A DNA stretch of 64,000 nucleotides. Source: Rivularia sp. PCC 7116 (lineage in GTDB: Bacteria > Cyanobacteriota > Cyanobacteriia > Cyanobacteriales > Nostocaceae). The position numbers were made by a program, and so were the translations under genes. The notes beneath the pieces were generated by a model, which was given only the letters and a program-made list of their open reading frames with translations, made no database searches and was not told where the DNA came from. How positions within the stretch are numbered: the first letter of the stretch is position 1; each line of letters begins with the position of its first letter. Below, piece by piece: positions 7,769 to 17,223 of the stretch. Where the stretch lies: NCBI RefSeq assembly GCF_000316665.1, contig NC_019678.1:2418001-2482000 (forward strand). Reading direction: 5' to 3'.

Positions 7769-10270
7769 ATGCATTTATCTAAATTATCAATAAATAGGAG
7801 GTTGATTAACACAAGAAAATTTCGCCTAAGATTATTCGCGATCGCGCTGATTATTTGTACAACTCTTGGTTTTCTTCTACCACTCTTAGCCAGTCAACCA
7901 AGTAATTATTCAATCCATTCCCAACAAAGTTTCAACCAACCACAATATTACCCCTTAACCCAAACCGTAAACCCAAAACTCTATCAACCAGTTGGTAGCT
8001 GGGTAGGGAGATTAATTTTACCAAAAACTCAAGAAATCAAAGGAACCAACTTAAATTCTGACTGGGTATGGTTTGAAGTTCAGTATGCACCTCCCTCAGC
8101 AAAAAATCTCATCGGAAAAACAGTCCGCTTGCAATGGAAAAATCAACCAGAGTTAAAATCCTACGTCAAAGCGGTTACAAGAGACGTTAACTTCACACCT
8201 GCAACTTTCAAAAGCCAAAAACAAGGAATTCTTCATCCGCAACGCTTAAATAATCGTTTTCAGGTAAAACCGCTACAATCTCTCGCAGCGGCAAGAACCC
8301 AGGATGATGTAATTGTTACTTTGGATAATGCAGAAGTTGCAGAAACTAATAACCTTTCATATCTACAAATTGATCGAGAACCCGTATTAGCAACTGGACG
8401 CTTTTACGCTTTAGTAGATATTATTAAACAAAACAATAATCAAGATAATAATCAAAAATTCTTTAAAGTTCGTCATTTTAATTCAGAATCAAATAAATTT
8501 GACGGTGACGAAGAAACAATTTACATACCCCAACAAGTTGTAGATACGCGGGGTATTGCTCCATCAACAACAAACAAATTAGCAGAATCAACAGCAACCA
8601 AAGGGTGGTATATTTACGGTGCTAAAAACAAAGAAGGTATATTTACAGTTCAAGCATTAGCACCACATTCTTTATTTGAATTAGAACCCGACGCAATAAT
8701 TACAGAAACTAAAACCGCACAAAATTATCTAAAAAAATATTGGCAAATCAACCCTTCAGATAAAGGTACTCTAACAAAAACTTTAATTGACTCCACCCCA
8801 GCCAAATCTGAATATCCAGTCTCCCAGTGGCAAGAAGGAGATAAAGCCATAATACTCAACGTTTTCGGGGGAATTGGAGGTGAAAAAGCCGAACCCCTGG
8901 GCGTACCAAAAACCATCACCGGACACTTTGCATTTGGTGTTGCCGAAATAATCCGCAGCCCCTTCACCAAAAAATTAGAATTTGACATCAAATATCATCA
9001 AGTTTATGCCCATAACACCGACGGAATCATCTCCGCAACTCATTCTTGGGCAAACTACATGGGCAACTTACAGCGAGGATGGCTATTTACTCGTCCAGTT
9101 GTCGATATTCTCGTCAAATTCGCACCAGTTACTCAAGATTACAAATTTGATAACATCACCATCTCACCATTAACAGAATTTGAGCATCAATTAAAAATAA
9201 TGATGGCACGCTACCGAGTTGGAGATGGTACCGGAAGCGCTACCGTCACACCCGCGACTTCCTGCATTCAAGACTCCTCCCAAGCACTTTACGCTGCTAT
9301 CAAAATTATTAAGCAAAAAATTAAATTAAATCCAAAAATTCAAACCGGGCTGCAAACACATCCCAACCATCCCCAAACCCTACGCTTCCAACAACTAGCC
9401 TCCCTTAGCTCAGCCCTAGAAAAACAATTACTACCCTTGGGAATAATACGTTCTGATTGGGAAAGCAGTATAAACTCATTAGCTGGAATTAGCGACACCA
9501 AAGAAACTTTTAGAGACTCTAGTATATGGGCTGCATTAACAAGCTGGAGAACAATGATGCCCAGACAAGCACAGGATGAGCTAGCAACTTTATTCTGGAA
9601 ACAAAAAGCAAAATTATGGTTTCTACAAACTTATCAAGTCGGAGGATGGAATCGCGAGATCGCACCTCTAGCTGCCACGCCCATACTCGGACAAATCAAA
9701 CTCCCTTTTACCAACGTGCCTATATTATCAATTCTTCTCAATCGTATTTTAGCTTCTGCATTCATTCCCACTCTACATGATTGGTTGATTGCGGCTCTAG
9801 CAATTGCAATCTACACAACTATAGCGCTACCCTTTGGCTTCTCCACCGGATTTTTGCAATTCCAGATATGGGCAGCCACGCCATCAGACTATCTTATGTT
9901 TGCATTACGTTGTCTAATAACACCTGCGATTACAGAAGAATTAATTTTCCGAGTTTTATTTATTCCCCATCCTACAGAAGTCATCAACTGGCAAGATTGG
10001 AGCTTATGGGCAGCATTAAGCTTATTTATATTCATAATTTACCACCCATTGAACGCCAAAACTTTGTATAAAAATGGATACCCCACCTTCTTCCAGCCGA
10101 TTTTTCTGACTTTAGCAGCCCTCTTAGGAATCACCTGTACCATAACTTACGCTCTTACCGGTTCGCTATGGATAATCATCTGCATCCATTGGCTAGTAGT
10201 AGTACTGTGGTTAACTTACTTCGGAGGAATGGAGAAACTAGAAGCAAATAACTTGCAAGTTAAGAACTGA
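7769..10270 (+). CDS. Large CPBP-family intramembrane protease
   Basis: A membrane protein of about 833 residues, counting from ATG 7769; the TTG at 7721 is less likely. The N-terminus has one membrane segment ('LRLFAIALIICTTLGFLLPLLA') and then a long region of about 600 residues outside the membrane, with no motif I recognise. The C-terminal 200 residues are multi-spanning and carry the CPBP (Abi) glutamic protease motifs: EELIFR (the EExxxR motif), FIIYH (FxxxH) and a last IHWLVV. The usual CPBP protein is 200-300 residues, so this is a fusion with a large extracytoplasmic domain, possibly for substrate recognition. It stands alone between two long gaps. The protease core is confident; the substrate is unknown. 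Confidence 0.8.
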   Translation: MHLSKLSINRRLINTRKFRLRLFAIALIICTTLGFLLPLLASQPSNYSIHSQQSFNQPQYYPLTQTVNPKLYQPVGSWVGRLILPKTQEIKGTNLNSDWVWFEVQYAPPSAKNLIGKTVRLQWKNQPELKSYVKAVTRDVNFTPATFKSQKQGILHPQRLNNRFQVKPLQSLAAARTQDDVIVTLDNAEVAETNNLSYLQIDREPVLATGRFYALVDIIKQNNNQDNNQKFFKVRHFNSESNKFDGDEETIYIPQQVVDTRGIAPSTTNKLAESTATKGWYIYGAKNKEGIFTVQALAPHSLFELEPDAIITETKTAQNYLKKYWQINPSDKGTLTKTLIDSTPAKSEYPVSQWQEGDKAIILNVFGGIGGEKAEPLGVPKTITGHFAFGVAEIIRSPFTKKLEFDIKYHQVYAHNTDGIISATHSWANYMGNLQRGWLFTRPVVDILVKFAPVTQDYKFDNITISPLTEFEHQLKIMMARYRVGDGTGSATVTPATSCIQDSSQALYAAIKIIKQKIKLNPKIQTGLQTHPNHPQTLRFQQLASLSSALEKQLLPLGIIRSDWESSINSLAGISDTKETFRDSSIWAALTSWRTMMPRQAQDELATLFWKQKAKLWFLQTYQVGGWNREIAPLAATPILGQIKLPFTNVPILSILLNRILASAFIPTLHDWLIAALAIAIYTTIALPFGFSTGFLQFQIWAATPSDYLMFALRCLITPAITEELIFRVLFIPHPTEVINWQDWSLWAALSLFIFIIYHPLNAKTLYKNGYPTFFQPIFLTLAALLGITCTITYALTGSLWIIICIHWLVVVLWLTYFGGMEKLEANNLQVKN

Positions 10271-10788
10271 TAAAATTGCTACCGGCTTTTCCCCATTCCC
10301 GGACGTAATAATTGATTTTTATCGTCAATCAATAGACAATTTATCTTCATCTATTCTTCAAATATACATACAATTATTAAAAAAATATTAATAATATTAA
10401 TTTTTGTAAAATGTCTGACATTTCACGAAATAGGTAATAGACTAAAATCGTAGTAGAAAAGCAGATTGATTGGAGTGTAATCTAGCTTAAGAAAGAGTAA
10501 ATAACTAATTTATCGTCAAGAAATTCTGTCTATAGGTACTACAGGCTTATAAAAATAAGCGCTTACATTAAAGACACACACAAAAATTGCATTTTGCACC
10601 ATCAATAAATTAATAAGTGGGAACTTTATATTATCTGTGTATTCTGTATTAACCAGAACAGTTTCCAAATAGATGGTGAGGTTAAATAATAAGTAGCAAA
10701 AGCATTTCTATACAGAAAATATATGAATGCCTTTGTAGATTTTTTGTCGGATTATTAGGAACAATCTGAGGGGAAACTAGCAATAGTT
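10271..10788. other. Non-coding gap upstream of the Mo-nitro_C gene
   Basis: This 518-base AT-rich region has no repeat family that I recognise and no supported ORF. It should contain the promoter and a long leader of the Mo-nitro_C gene. A GAGGGGA purine box lies about 15 bases before the ATG. I found no perfect GTA-N8-TAC NtcA site. Confidence 0.5.
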
Positions 10789-11121
10789 ATGTTAGAAGCA
10801 ATCAATAATTTTACAAAGTTAATCGGCCAAGCAAAAAGTACAAAGCAATTAATTAAACTAAAAATTGATTTCTTAAAACCTTTGCGTAAATGGCTGGATT
10901 CTCTAGAAATTCATAATCGTAAATCAGCACATTTTATTGCCAAACTAATTCCAGCTGACTGTCCATTTGAACGAGATGTCGTATTGCTTGGACGAAAACT
11001 GGCTCATATTCCACCCTTATGCAAAATAAACCCACTTTACGAGCAGTTTGTGAGTTTGCGTTTTAAGGCTTTATGCTATTTAGTAGACCAGTGCGGTGAA
11101 GACATTCAATCTTACTGCTAA
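10789..11121 (+). CDS. Mo-dependent nitrogenase C-terminus family protein (Mo-nitro_C)
   Basis: A soluble 110-residue protein. The run 'WLDSLEIHNRKSAHFIAKLIPADCPFERDV' followed by 'HIPPLCKINPLYEQFVSLRFKALCYL' and a terminal 'CGEDIQSYC' is the pattern I know from the Mo-nitro_C family (Pfam PF06967). The conserved Cys residues (DCPFER, LCKINP, ALCYL, CGED, C-terminal Cys) could bind metal or form a redox site. The family is found mainly in nitrogen-fixing cyanobacteria as small stand-alone proteins. No nif gene is in this window, so the link to nitrogenase rests on the family name only. Confidence 0.85.
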   Translation: MLEAINNFTKLIGQAKSTKQLIKLKIDFLKPLRKWLDSLEIHNRKSAHFIAKLIPADCPFERDVVLLGRKLAHIPPLCKINPLYEQFVSLRFKALCYLVDQCGEDIQSYC

Positions 11122-11726
11122 AAACTACTTTAAATAAAGTCGAATAGCAGCGTAAAAGACTAAACATAAAAATTGAGCGTCAACCTTTTTAACAACGTCT
11201 TAATTAATAAGGTGTTCTTTGATAGGAGATGAGCGCGAAAGGCAGCATTAAAATTTCCTCATGGTTATGACGCTCAAGTAATAATTAGAAGCTAGTTGTT
11301 AGTGGTTAGTGGTTAGTTGTTAGAAGTTAAATATTGCAATTTCACTTTATATATAACCTGTATTTATTTTCTAGAAAGATTTTTAAAAGATTTTTAAGAA
11401 TATAGATTTTTAAGTAATAAGACCTAATCCGCTTACAAATAACAGAAAAACGCCTGATAAAACATTGGGTCTCAAAGTAGTCTTAAAATTGATAGTATGA
11501 GTGCTAATGGATTTCGATAATCAGCCCTCAGCTATAAAATTCAATGAAATTAATTTTAATTTGTAGAATCCTTGATAAGCCTTGACGAGTAAGGTTATCG
11601 TAAGAGCCATTTATTTAGACGCGATCGCCTTCTGGTTAAGTTTTGTAGATAGGAAGCGAGTGCCATGAAGTCGGTGTAGAATTCAGTTCAACCCTGCTTG
11701 ACATCACACATAATAATTATCAAAAA
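11122..11726. other. Non-coding gap with inverted repeats and STRRs
   Basis: A 605-base gap. TTGAGCGTCA (11173-11182) and TGACGCTCAA (11268-11277) form a perfect 10-base inverted repeat enclosing 85 bases. TTAGTGG-type STRRs lie at about 11290-11330. A bulged hairpin GATAAGCCTT...AAGGTTATC lies at about 11571-11598, and a HIP1 octamer near 11621. No supported gene. Confidence 0.5.
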
Positions 11727-12470
11727 ATGTTACTGCATCTTAGTACTTGGCAAGAAGTTGAAACATATCTACAGCAATCTCAAGGTATTATTTTCCCTAT
11801 AGGCTCTACAGAACAGCATGGTCCAACGGGATTAATCGGTACCGACGCAATATGTGCGGAATCCTTAGCTCATGCTGTAGGTGAATCAACCAAAGCAATA
11901 GTAGCACCAACAATCAACGTCGGAATGGCACTGCACCACACAGCTTTTCCCGGCAGCATCAGCTTGCGTCCGAGTACTATGATTCAAGTTATCAAAGAAT
12001 ATATAACTTGTTTAGTAAAAGCTGGTTTTACCAAGTTTTACTTTATCAACGGACATGGCGGTAACATGGCAACTCTCAAAGCCGCTTTTTCCGAAACATA
12101 TTTTGATTTAGCAGATTTACGTATACCCAACGCTGACCAAGTAAAATGCAGAATGGGAAACTGGTTTATGTGCAGTTCTGTATACAAATTAGCTAAGGAA
12201 TTATACGGCGATGAAGAAGGCTCTCACGCCACACCTTCCGAAGTTGCCTTAACGCAATACGTATATCCAGAATCAATCAAACAAGCCGAGCTATCACCAG
12301 AAGTAGCAAAAGGACACAGAATTTACAGCGCTGCGAACTTCCGCGAAAAATATCCCGACGGCAGAATGGGTTCCAATCCAGCACTAGCAACACCAGAACA
12401 CGGAAAACAATTTTACGATGCAGCAGTCAAAGAATTAAGTAATGATTATCTAAAATTCTTAAATGAATGA
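11727..12470 (+). CDS. Creatininase-family amidohydrolase
   Basis: A 247-residue cytoplasmic metal-dependent hydrolase of the creatininase fold. Typical metal-binding stretches are visible: GSTEQHGPTG near residue 26, the GTDA that follows, NGHGGN near 118, and the acidic 'EEGSHATPSEVALT' near 170. Family members cleave creatinine or act on other cyclic amides and peptides (for example MftE). The substrate cannot be told from sequence, and no creatine pathway gene is nearby. The ATG at 11727 fits the usual N-terminus. The gene ends in AATGAATGA, directly against a GGGCATT repeat. Confidence 0.85.
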   Translation: MLLHLSTWQEVETYLQQSQGIIFPIGSTEQHGPTGLIGTDAICAESLAHAVGESTKAIVAPTINVGMALHHTAFPGSISLRPSTMIQVIKEYITCLVKAGFTKFYFINGHGGNMATLKAAFSETYFDLADLRIPNADQVKCRMGNWFMCSSVYKLAKELYGDEEGSHATPSEVALTQYVYPESIKQAELSPEVAKGHRIYSAANFREKYPDGRMGSNPALATPEHGKQFYDAAVKELSNDYLKFLNE

Positions 12471-12471
12471 T

Positions 12472-12657
12472 TTGGGCATTGGGCATTGGGCATGGGGGAT
12501 TGGGCATTGGGGATTGGGCATTGGGAATAGCTTACGAAGTGATGGGGTGATGATTTTTTATTTTCTGCCTCACTCCCTCACTCCCTCACTCCCTCACTCC
12601 CTCACTCCCTCACTCCCTCACTCCCTCGCTCCCTCACTCCCTCTCCCCTCTCTCACT
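12472..12657. repeat. STRRs: GGGCATT run and CTCACTCC run
   Basis: GGGCATT/GGGGATT units (about 12474-12530) are followed by about twelve CTCACTCC units (about 12566-12657), which end a few bases from the malic enzyme stop. The frame across them encodes only low-complexity sequence, which I do not regard as a gene. Confidence 0.85.
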
Positions 12658-12660
12658 TAA

Positions 12661-14052
12661 TCATCGTCGCGCAATATCTCCCTCACGAGCCGCACGCTGT
12701 ACCGCACCTGCAACTACGCTCGATACTCTTTCGTCAAAAACTGAGGGTATGATATTCTCCTTACTTAAATCTGACGGTTTAATTAAAGAAGCAATTGCAC
12801 TTGCTGCTTCGAGGTACATTGCAGTGGTAATTGTGCCTGCGCGACAATCCAAAGCACCGCGAAATACTCCGGGAAAAGCCAATACATTATTAATTTGATT
12901 TGGATAATCGCTACGCCCGGTTGCGATTACAGCAACATCATCTCTAACTAATTCTGGCTGAACTTCCGGTACGGGATTAGCCATTGCAAAAACAATTGCA
13001 TCTTTTGCCATTGTCTTAACCATTTCCGGCGTTAAAACTCCCGGAGCGCTGACACCAATAAATACATCCGCATCTTTTACCGCGTCGGCTAATTTACCGG
13101 ATGTCTTGACGGCGAATTCTCGCTTTTCCTGATTTAAATTATTCCGACTCGTGGAAATAATTCCCTTCGAGTCACACATCCAAATTTCTTTCGCTTTAGC
13201 TTTACGCAGCAACTTGGCTATTGCAACACCAGCAGCACCGGCACCGTTAATAACAATGCGAATTTGTTCGAGTGGCTTGTTCACCAACTTCAAAGCATTA
13301 AATAAAGCAGCCAAGGTGACAATTGCCGTACCATGTTGGTCATCATGAAACACCGGAATATCTAATTCCTCTCTTAACCTCGCTTCAATTTCAAAGCAGC
13401 GAGGTGCGGCAATATCTTCTAAATTCACACCTCCAAATACCGGAGCCAGATTTTTCACCACATTCACAATTTCATCTGTATCCTGAGTTGCAAGACAGAT
13501 GGGGAAAGCATCGATACCGGCAAATTCTTTGAACAACATTGCTTTCCCTTCCATGACTGGTAAAGCAGCTTCCGGACCTAAATTACCCAAACCCAAAACC
13601 GCACTACCATCAGTAACAATAGCAACAGTATTTTGTTTAATCGTTAAATTGTAAACTTCCTCGGGATTCTGAGCGATCGCGCTACTTATACGTCCGACAC
13701 CGGGAGTATAAGCCATTGCCAAATCGGATATACTCTTAAGTTGAATTCTGCTAGCAATACTGATTTTACCGCCGCGATGTAAATTAAAAGTACGGTCATA
13801 GACATCTATAACCCTAATCACCGGCAAAGCCTTAACAGCTTGAATAATATTATCAGCATGTTCCGTACTCGCAGCATCAACAGTAATATCGCGAATCGAA
13901 ACCTGTCTGCTCTGCTCAATCAAATCAATTTGCCCGAGATTACCTTTAGTTGCTGCGATCGCGTTAGTAACGCTCGCAAACATCCCGATACGATTGGGGA
14001 TTTCTAAACGTAAAGTCAAACTAAAACTAGAATTGGGTGTTAAGTCTGGCAT
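12661..14052 (-). CDS. NAD(P)-dependent malic enzyme with N-terminal ACT domain
   Basis: The 463-residue enzyme oxidatively decarboxylates malate to pyruvate. Residues about 10-85 form an ACT domain ('SLTLRLEIPNRIGMFASVTNAIA'), a regulatory ligand-binding fold. The catalytic part follows, with 'SDLAMAYTPGVGRIS', 'VAIVTDGSAVLGLGNLGP', 'EDIAAPRCFEIE', and 'DDQHGTAIVTLAAL'. The dinucleotide fold is 'IVINGAGAAGVAIAKLL'. The length is that of short bacterial malic enzymes plus an ACT domain, an arrangement known in cyanobacteria. Together with PEP carboxylase (26.5 kb) it would link C4 acids and pyruvate, though the two genes are far apart. Cofactor preference is not certain. Confidence 0.92.
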   Translation of the reverse strand: MPDLTPNSSFSLTLRLEIPNRIGMFASVTNAIAATKGNLGQIDLIEQSRQVSIRDITVDAASTEHADNIIQAVKALPVIRVIDVYDRTFNLHRGGKISIASRIQLKSISDLAMAYTPGVGRISSAIAQNPEEVYNLTIKQNTVAIVTDGSAVLGLGNLGPEAALPVMEGKAMLFKEFAGIDAFPICLATQDTDEIVNVVKNLAPVFGGVNLEDIAAPRCFEIEARLREELDIPVFHDDQHGTAIVTLAALFNALKLVNKPLEQIRIVINGAGAAGVAIAKLLRKAKAKEIWMCDSKGIISTSRNNLNQEKREFAVKTSGKLADAVKDADVFIGVSAPGVLTPEMVKTMAKDAIVFAMANPVPEVQPELVRDDVAVIATGRSDYPNQINNVLAFPGVFRGALDCRAGTITTAMYLEAASAIASLIKPSDLSKENIIPSVFDERVSSVVAGAVQRAAREGDIARR

Positions 14053-14564
14053 TTTAATCGGTAGATGACGAATCTTATTCTATTAAATAAAGGTTAAAGG
14101 TGAAAGGATTTTGGATTTTGGATTGATGAGTGAGGAGTTATCAATTTAAGATTTACGTAACTAGTATATTTTTTTGTAGGGTGCTGTGACGGTTACGATA
14201 ATTTATCAATCATAACGAAATTACCTCAACTTACCGTCACGCACCATTAAATTGTCGAGAAAACGAAATATTTCTCATTATCTCTTAATTCTGCGCTCTT
14301 CGCGTCTTTGCGGTTTTTTCCTTCAGTTACCTTCTGCGAAAATGATTAAAGTATATTAAAACATATTCCTCATCGAATAAATTCCCGAAGAAGCCGCGAT
14401 TTCTAAGATAGCGAAGATATATTTAATAACTTAAATTCCGTTGACTAAGTTAATTAAGGCTTTGTCGCTGACGGTGAGGATACGGTTTCGTAGTTTTGGG
14501 AGATGGTTAGTGGAAGAACTGATTTAAATATGAGGTGATTTTGTCAGAGGAGAAATACTTGTCA
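14053..14564. other. Non-coding gap with GGTGC-CCGTCAC inverted element
   Basis: A 512-base gap. It has a short TTTTGGA STRR (about 14108-14125). An inverted element lies at about 14177-14248, with ends GGGTGCTGTGACGGTTA and TTACCGTCACGCACC. A CTGCGCTCTTCGCGTCTTTG stretch near 14291 resembles dispersed sequence also seen near 60756. No gene supported. Confidence 0.5.
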
Positions 14565-16979
14565 TTATTTTTTCTCCATTAACTGCTTTATTCTTTCTAA
14601 GTAATAACTGGTATCTTTTATATTTTCTTTAGATTCTGATATTAAAGAATTAAGCTCATAAATTAACTGATTTTTCTCTTCAGTTTTCTTTTTTTGGTCT
14701 GCTTGTGCTAATCGTAAGTTATCACTATAGTTGGTTAGATAAATATTCAATTCATTAAAGAAAATATTAATTCGTTGTTGAAAATCATCTTCAATATAAT
14801 CCCTAATATTGGAATTGATATCATCAATACTTTTTTCTAAAGAATCATTGACTTGCGATATTACATCTTCTAGATAAACAGTAAAGTATTTTACTTCTTT
14901 GTCAGGTTTTTTAACCCTCTCCTTTACTGTTACAGGAATTAACCACAGACTCCACCATTTTCTTTCTCTCCTCTCGACATATTCATAACCTTGTTCTATA
15001 TGTTTAGTATTTCTTTTAATGTAAGGATTAGAAACTTCTATATCCTCAGAAGCTAAATTAGGTTGTGGTAAGGAAAGATTTACATCAAAGACTTCATTTA
15101 ATCTTTGTTGAGCGTTTTTGATTATAGGCTTTGTTTGCGTATCAACAAAATTCATTATACTTGAACGTGCTGCTGCAATTTCTGTTCTTGCTTGTTTGCG
15201 AATTGCCGATAAAATATCTTCTGCTCTCACTTTAGAATATGCAACTGCTTGATTCGCAAAATTTTCTGCTTCTACTTCATTTTTAAATTCAAAAATACCA
15301 GAACTTTTAAATTCGATTTGAGATTTCATTTCTCGTGGAATCCATTGTGTAAATAGTGGAAATCGTTCAAACTCACTGATTGTCTGAGACAAAAAATCTC
15401 TTGCTTGAATATTTACTTTTTGAACAACATTACCACGTTCATATTCTTCTTCTTTAAAATATTTTTCAAGACTCATCTTCGCATTTTTTTTTAGTTTAAT
15501 CAGAAGATTATCTAGATTATTCTCAAGATTCTCTCGAATTGTATTTATTTCTTGTAAACGATTACGACATTCATTTAGACTTTCTAAATCTTTTTTGAGC
15601 GCTTCTAACTCTAATCTAATTTTTTCATCATCTTGATTGATTGCACTACTACGAAGTTGTACATCGTCATTTAATATCGTAAGATTACTACGAGCAATTT
15701 TTAATGCAGAACTCATACACCTCGGTGCAGCTTCTCTCATCAAAGCGGCGATCGCATCATTCAAAAATGGCTCAAAACCAGATTTTTTCCACAATCTCTC
15801 GGCTTTTCGCTGCAATTGTGCAATTGTTGCATCTTCTAATTCTTCTTCCCAATCAATCCCAAATACTTCTTGAGCTAAAGCACGAACTGTCTTTAATTCA
15901 CTAACTTTCGTATTTGGAGACTGCTGTAATTCCATCAAAAAATTCGCAGAAGTAAAAGCACGTCTCGCAGAAATTTCAAAGACACGATTTTTATCCCCAA
16001 TTTCATCAATACCAAATTCAGCAGCGACAAAATTCCGAACCTGATTGGGATTCATGTCACCATCCCGACGCTGATCTACTTTATTTACCAATACATACAG
16101 GTTATCCTTACCCCTTAACTCAATTACTCTTTGAACATCTTGTTTAACCTTCTCTGCTGCTTCATTCTTTAACTGAGTGAAATCCAAAACAATTAAAACT
16201 ATCGAACTTTTAACCAGTTGTTCGGCTACAACTGCTTGCAATCGTAAATTTTCTCCAGCTTCATTAGGTCCTGGAGTATCAACAATTACGAGCTTTCCTT
16301 GAGTGTTCGCTTGATTACCCCCTACAGCACGCCAAAATGGAGTCTTAATCTTAGGAACATCTTCCAGATATTGAATTGGGTCAGATTGCGGATCTAAAAT
16401 ACTGCAGACTCTGACAATATCATTCAAACTTGTTAAAGTAAGAGCAATATTTTGCCTTCCTTCAGATTTACGAGGTATTGACTCACCAACTTTTAATTCT
16501 TGAATTAATTTTGGATATTTTTGCAGATGAGGATAATTAGCAAGACTTTCTCTTATTGTTTCCAAACCCCGCTCTTTAATCTTTTCCCGTAAAGCAACTA
16601 AAGTATCTTGAAAAACAGATACAACCCCAGAGTTCAAAGTTAAAATAGGTTGCTTTAAATCACCGTCAAAAATAATTTCAGTTGGGAGCGTAGTCATTGC
16701 AGAATTACGACTGGGGAGAATATCTTGTCCTGCAATTGCATTCACAATAGTCGATTTACCAGCTTTCATTGGAGCCACAATTGCCATTCTTAGCTCCAAA
16801 TTCTCAACTTTGCTAGTTTCGTTTCTTATGTGTTTTTCAAAGTCAATATACTTGTTATCAGGCTCATCAGAACTTAGGTTAGAACTTGCACGACTCATTA
16901 AATCGCTAATTTGCCCTAATAACTTAATAACATCTTGCTGTAAGTCTTGTACGTTGGGTCTAAGTACTTCAGCTACCAT
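14565..16979 (-). CDS. Dynamin-family large GTPase
   Basis: An 804-residue GTPase with the dynamin-like layout. It has an N-terminal helix, then the G1 loop APMKAGKSTI near residues 69-78, and a G2-region 'SAMTTLPTEI'. G3 is VDTPGPNE near 236 and G4 is NKVD near 299. Long helical, coiled-coil regions fill residues 400-800. A tryptophan-rich patch, 'RKWWSLWLIPVTVKERV', near residue 680 may contact membrane. Bacterial dynamins remodel or protect membranes, and the E. coli relative CrfC acts in chromosome positioning. It differs from the short Nostoc BDLP in length. It is a single gene with an AGGAT ribosome binding site upstream of the ATG. Confidence 0.85.
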   Translation of the reverse strand: MVAEVLRPNVQDLQQDVIKLLGQISDLMSRASSNLSSDEPDNKYIDFEKHIRNETSKVENLELRMAIVAPMKAGKSTIVNAIAGQDILPSRNSAMTTLPTEIIFDGDLKQPILTLNSGVVSVFQDTLVALREKIKERGLETIRESLANYPHLQKYPKLIQELKVGESIPRKSEGRQNIALTLTSLNDIVRVCSILDPQSDPIQYLEDVPKIKTPFWRAVGGNQANTQGKLVIVDTPGPNEAGENLRLQAVVAEQLVKSSIVLIVLDFTQLKNEAAEKVKQDVQRVIELRGKDNLYVLVNKVDQRRDGDMNPNQVRNFVAAEFGIDEIGDKNRVFEISARRAFTSANFLMELQQSPNTKVSELKTVRALAQEVFGIDWEEELEDATIAQLQRKAERLWKKSGFEPFLNDAIAALMREAAPRCMSSALKIARSNLTILNDDVQLRSSAINQDDEKIRLELEALKKDLESLNECRNRLQEINTIRENLENNLDNLLIKLKKNAKMSLEKYFKEEEYERGNVVQKVNIQARDFLSQTISEFERFPLFTQWIPREMKSQIEFKSSGIFEFKNEVEAENFANQAVAYSKVRAEDILSAIRKQARTEIAAARSSIMNFVDTQTKPIIKNAQQRLNEVFDVNLSLPQPNLASEDIEVSNPYIKRNTKHIEQGYEYVERRERKWWSLWLIPVTVKERVKKPDKEVKYFTVYLEDVISQVNDSLEKSIDDINSNIRDYIEDDFQQRINIFFNELNIYLTNYSDNLRLAQADQKKKTEEKNQLIYELNSLISESKENIKDTSYYLERIKQLMEKK

Positions 16980-17110
16980 ATAAATTTATCCTGTAGTTAA
17001 ATATATATTCAAATTTTTATAAATATATATTTATTTTTGCCGATAAAAATCACAATGCAATCAGTGAAAATACAGTGGTATCATTGATAGTTAATTTAAA
17101 TTATTCAGCA

Positions 17111-17148
17111 AAAAAAAACACCCTCCGATTTCCCGAAAGGCATTTTTT
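17111..17148 (-). terminator. Terminator of psbA copy 1
   Basis: Read on the minus strand, a GCCTTTCGG / TCGGAGGGT stem with G-U pairs around a short AT loop is followed by nine T. It lies about 75 bases after the psbA stop and is closely related to the hairpin after psbA copy 2, so the duplicated unit included the 3' end. Confidence 0.7.
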
Positions 17149-17158
17149 ATTTTATGTA

Positions 17159-17180
17159 GAGACGTAATACATTACGTCTC
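17159..17180. repeat. GAGACGTAAT hairpin repeat
   Basis: GAGACGTAAT-AC-ATTACGTCTC, a 10-base perfect stem of the same family as 748-770. It lies between the psbA stop and its terminator. Confidence 0.7.
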
Positions 17181-17223
17181 CAGAATTTAATGCAGAAACG
17201 ACATACATCGCCTATCTACATAA

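Noticed and set aside
10400-10788. NtcA-type site upstream of the Mo-nitro_C gene
   Set aside because: I looked for GTA-N8-TAC and found only partial matches with wrong spacing.
12463-12660. Open frame of 65 codons across the GGGCATT and CTCACTCC repeats
   Set aside because: It encodes only low-complexity repeats (GIGHWG, SLTPSLPH). The DNA is an STRR, so the open frame is a by-product.
12472-12660. CRISPR-like regular repeats
   Set aside because: Units are 7-8 bases and directly adjacent without spacers. They are STRRs. No cas gene is in the window.
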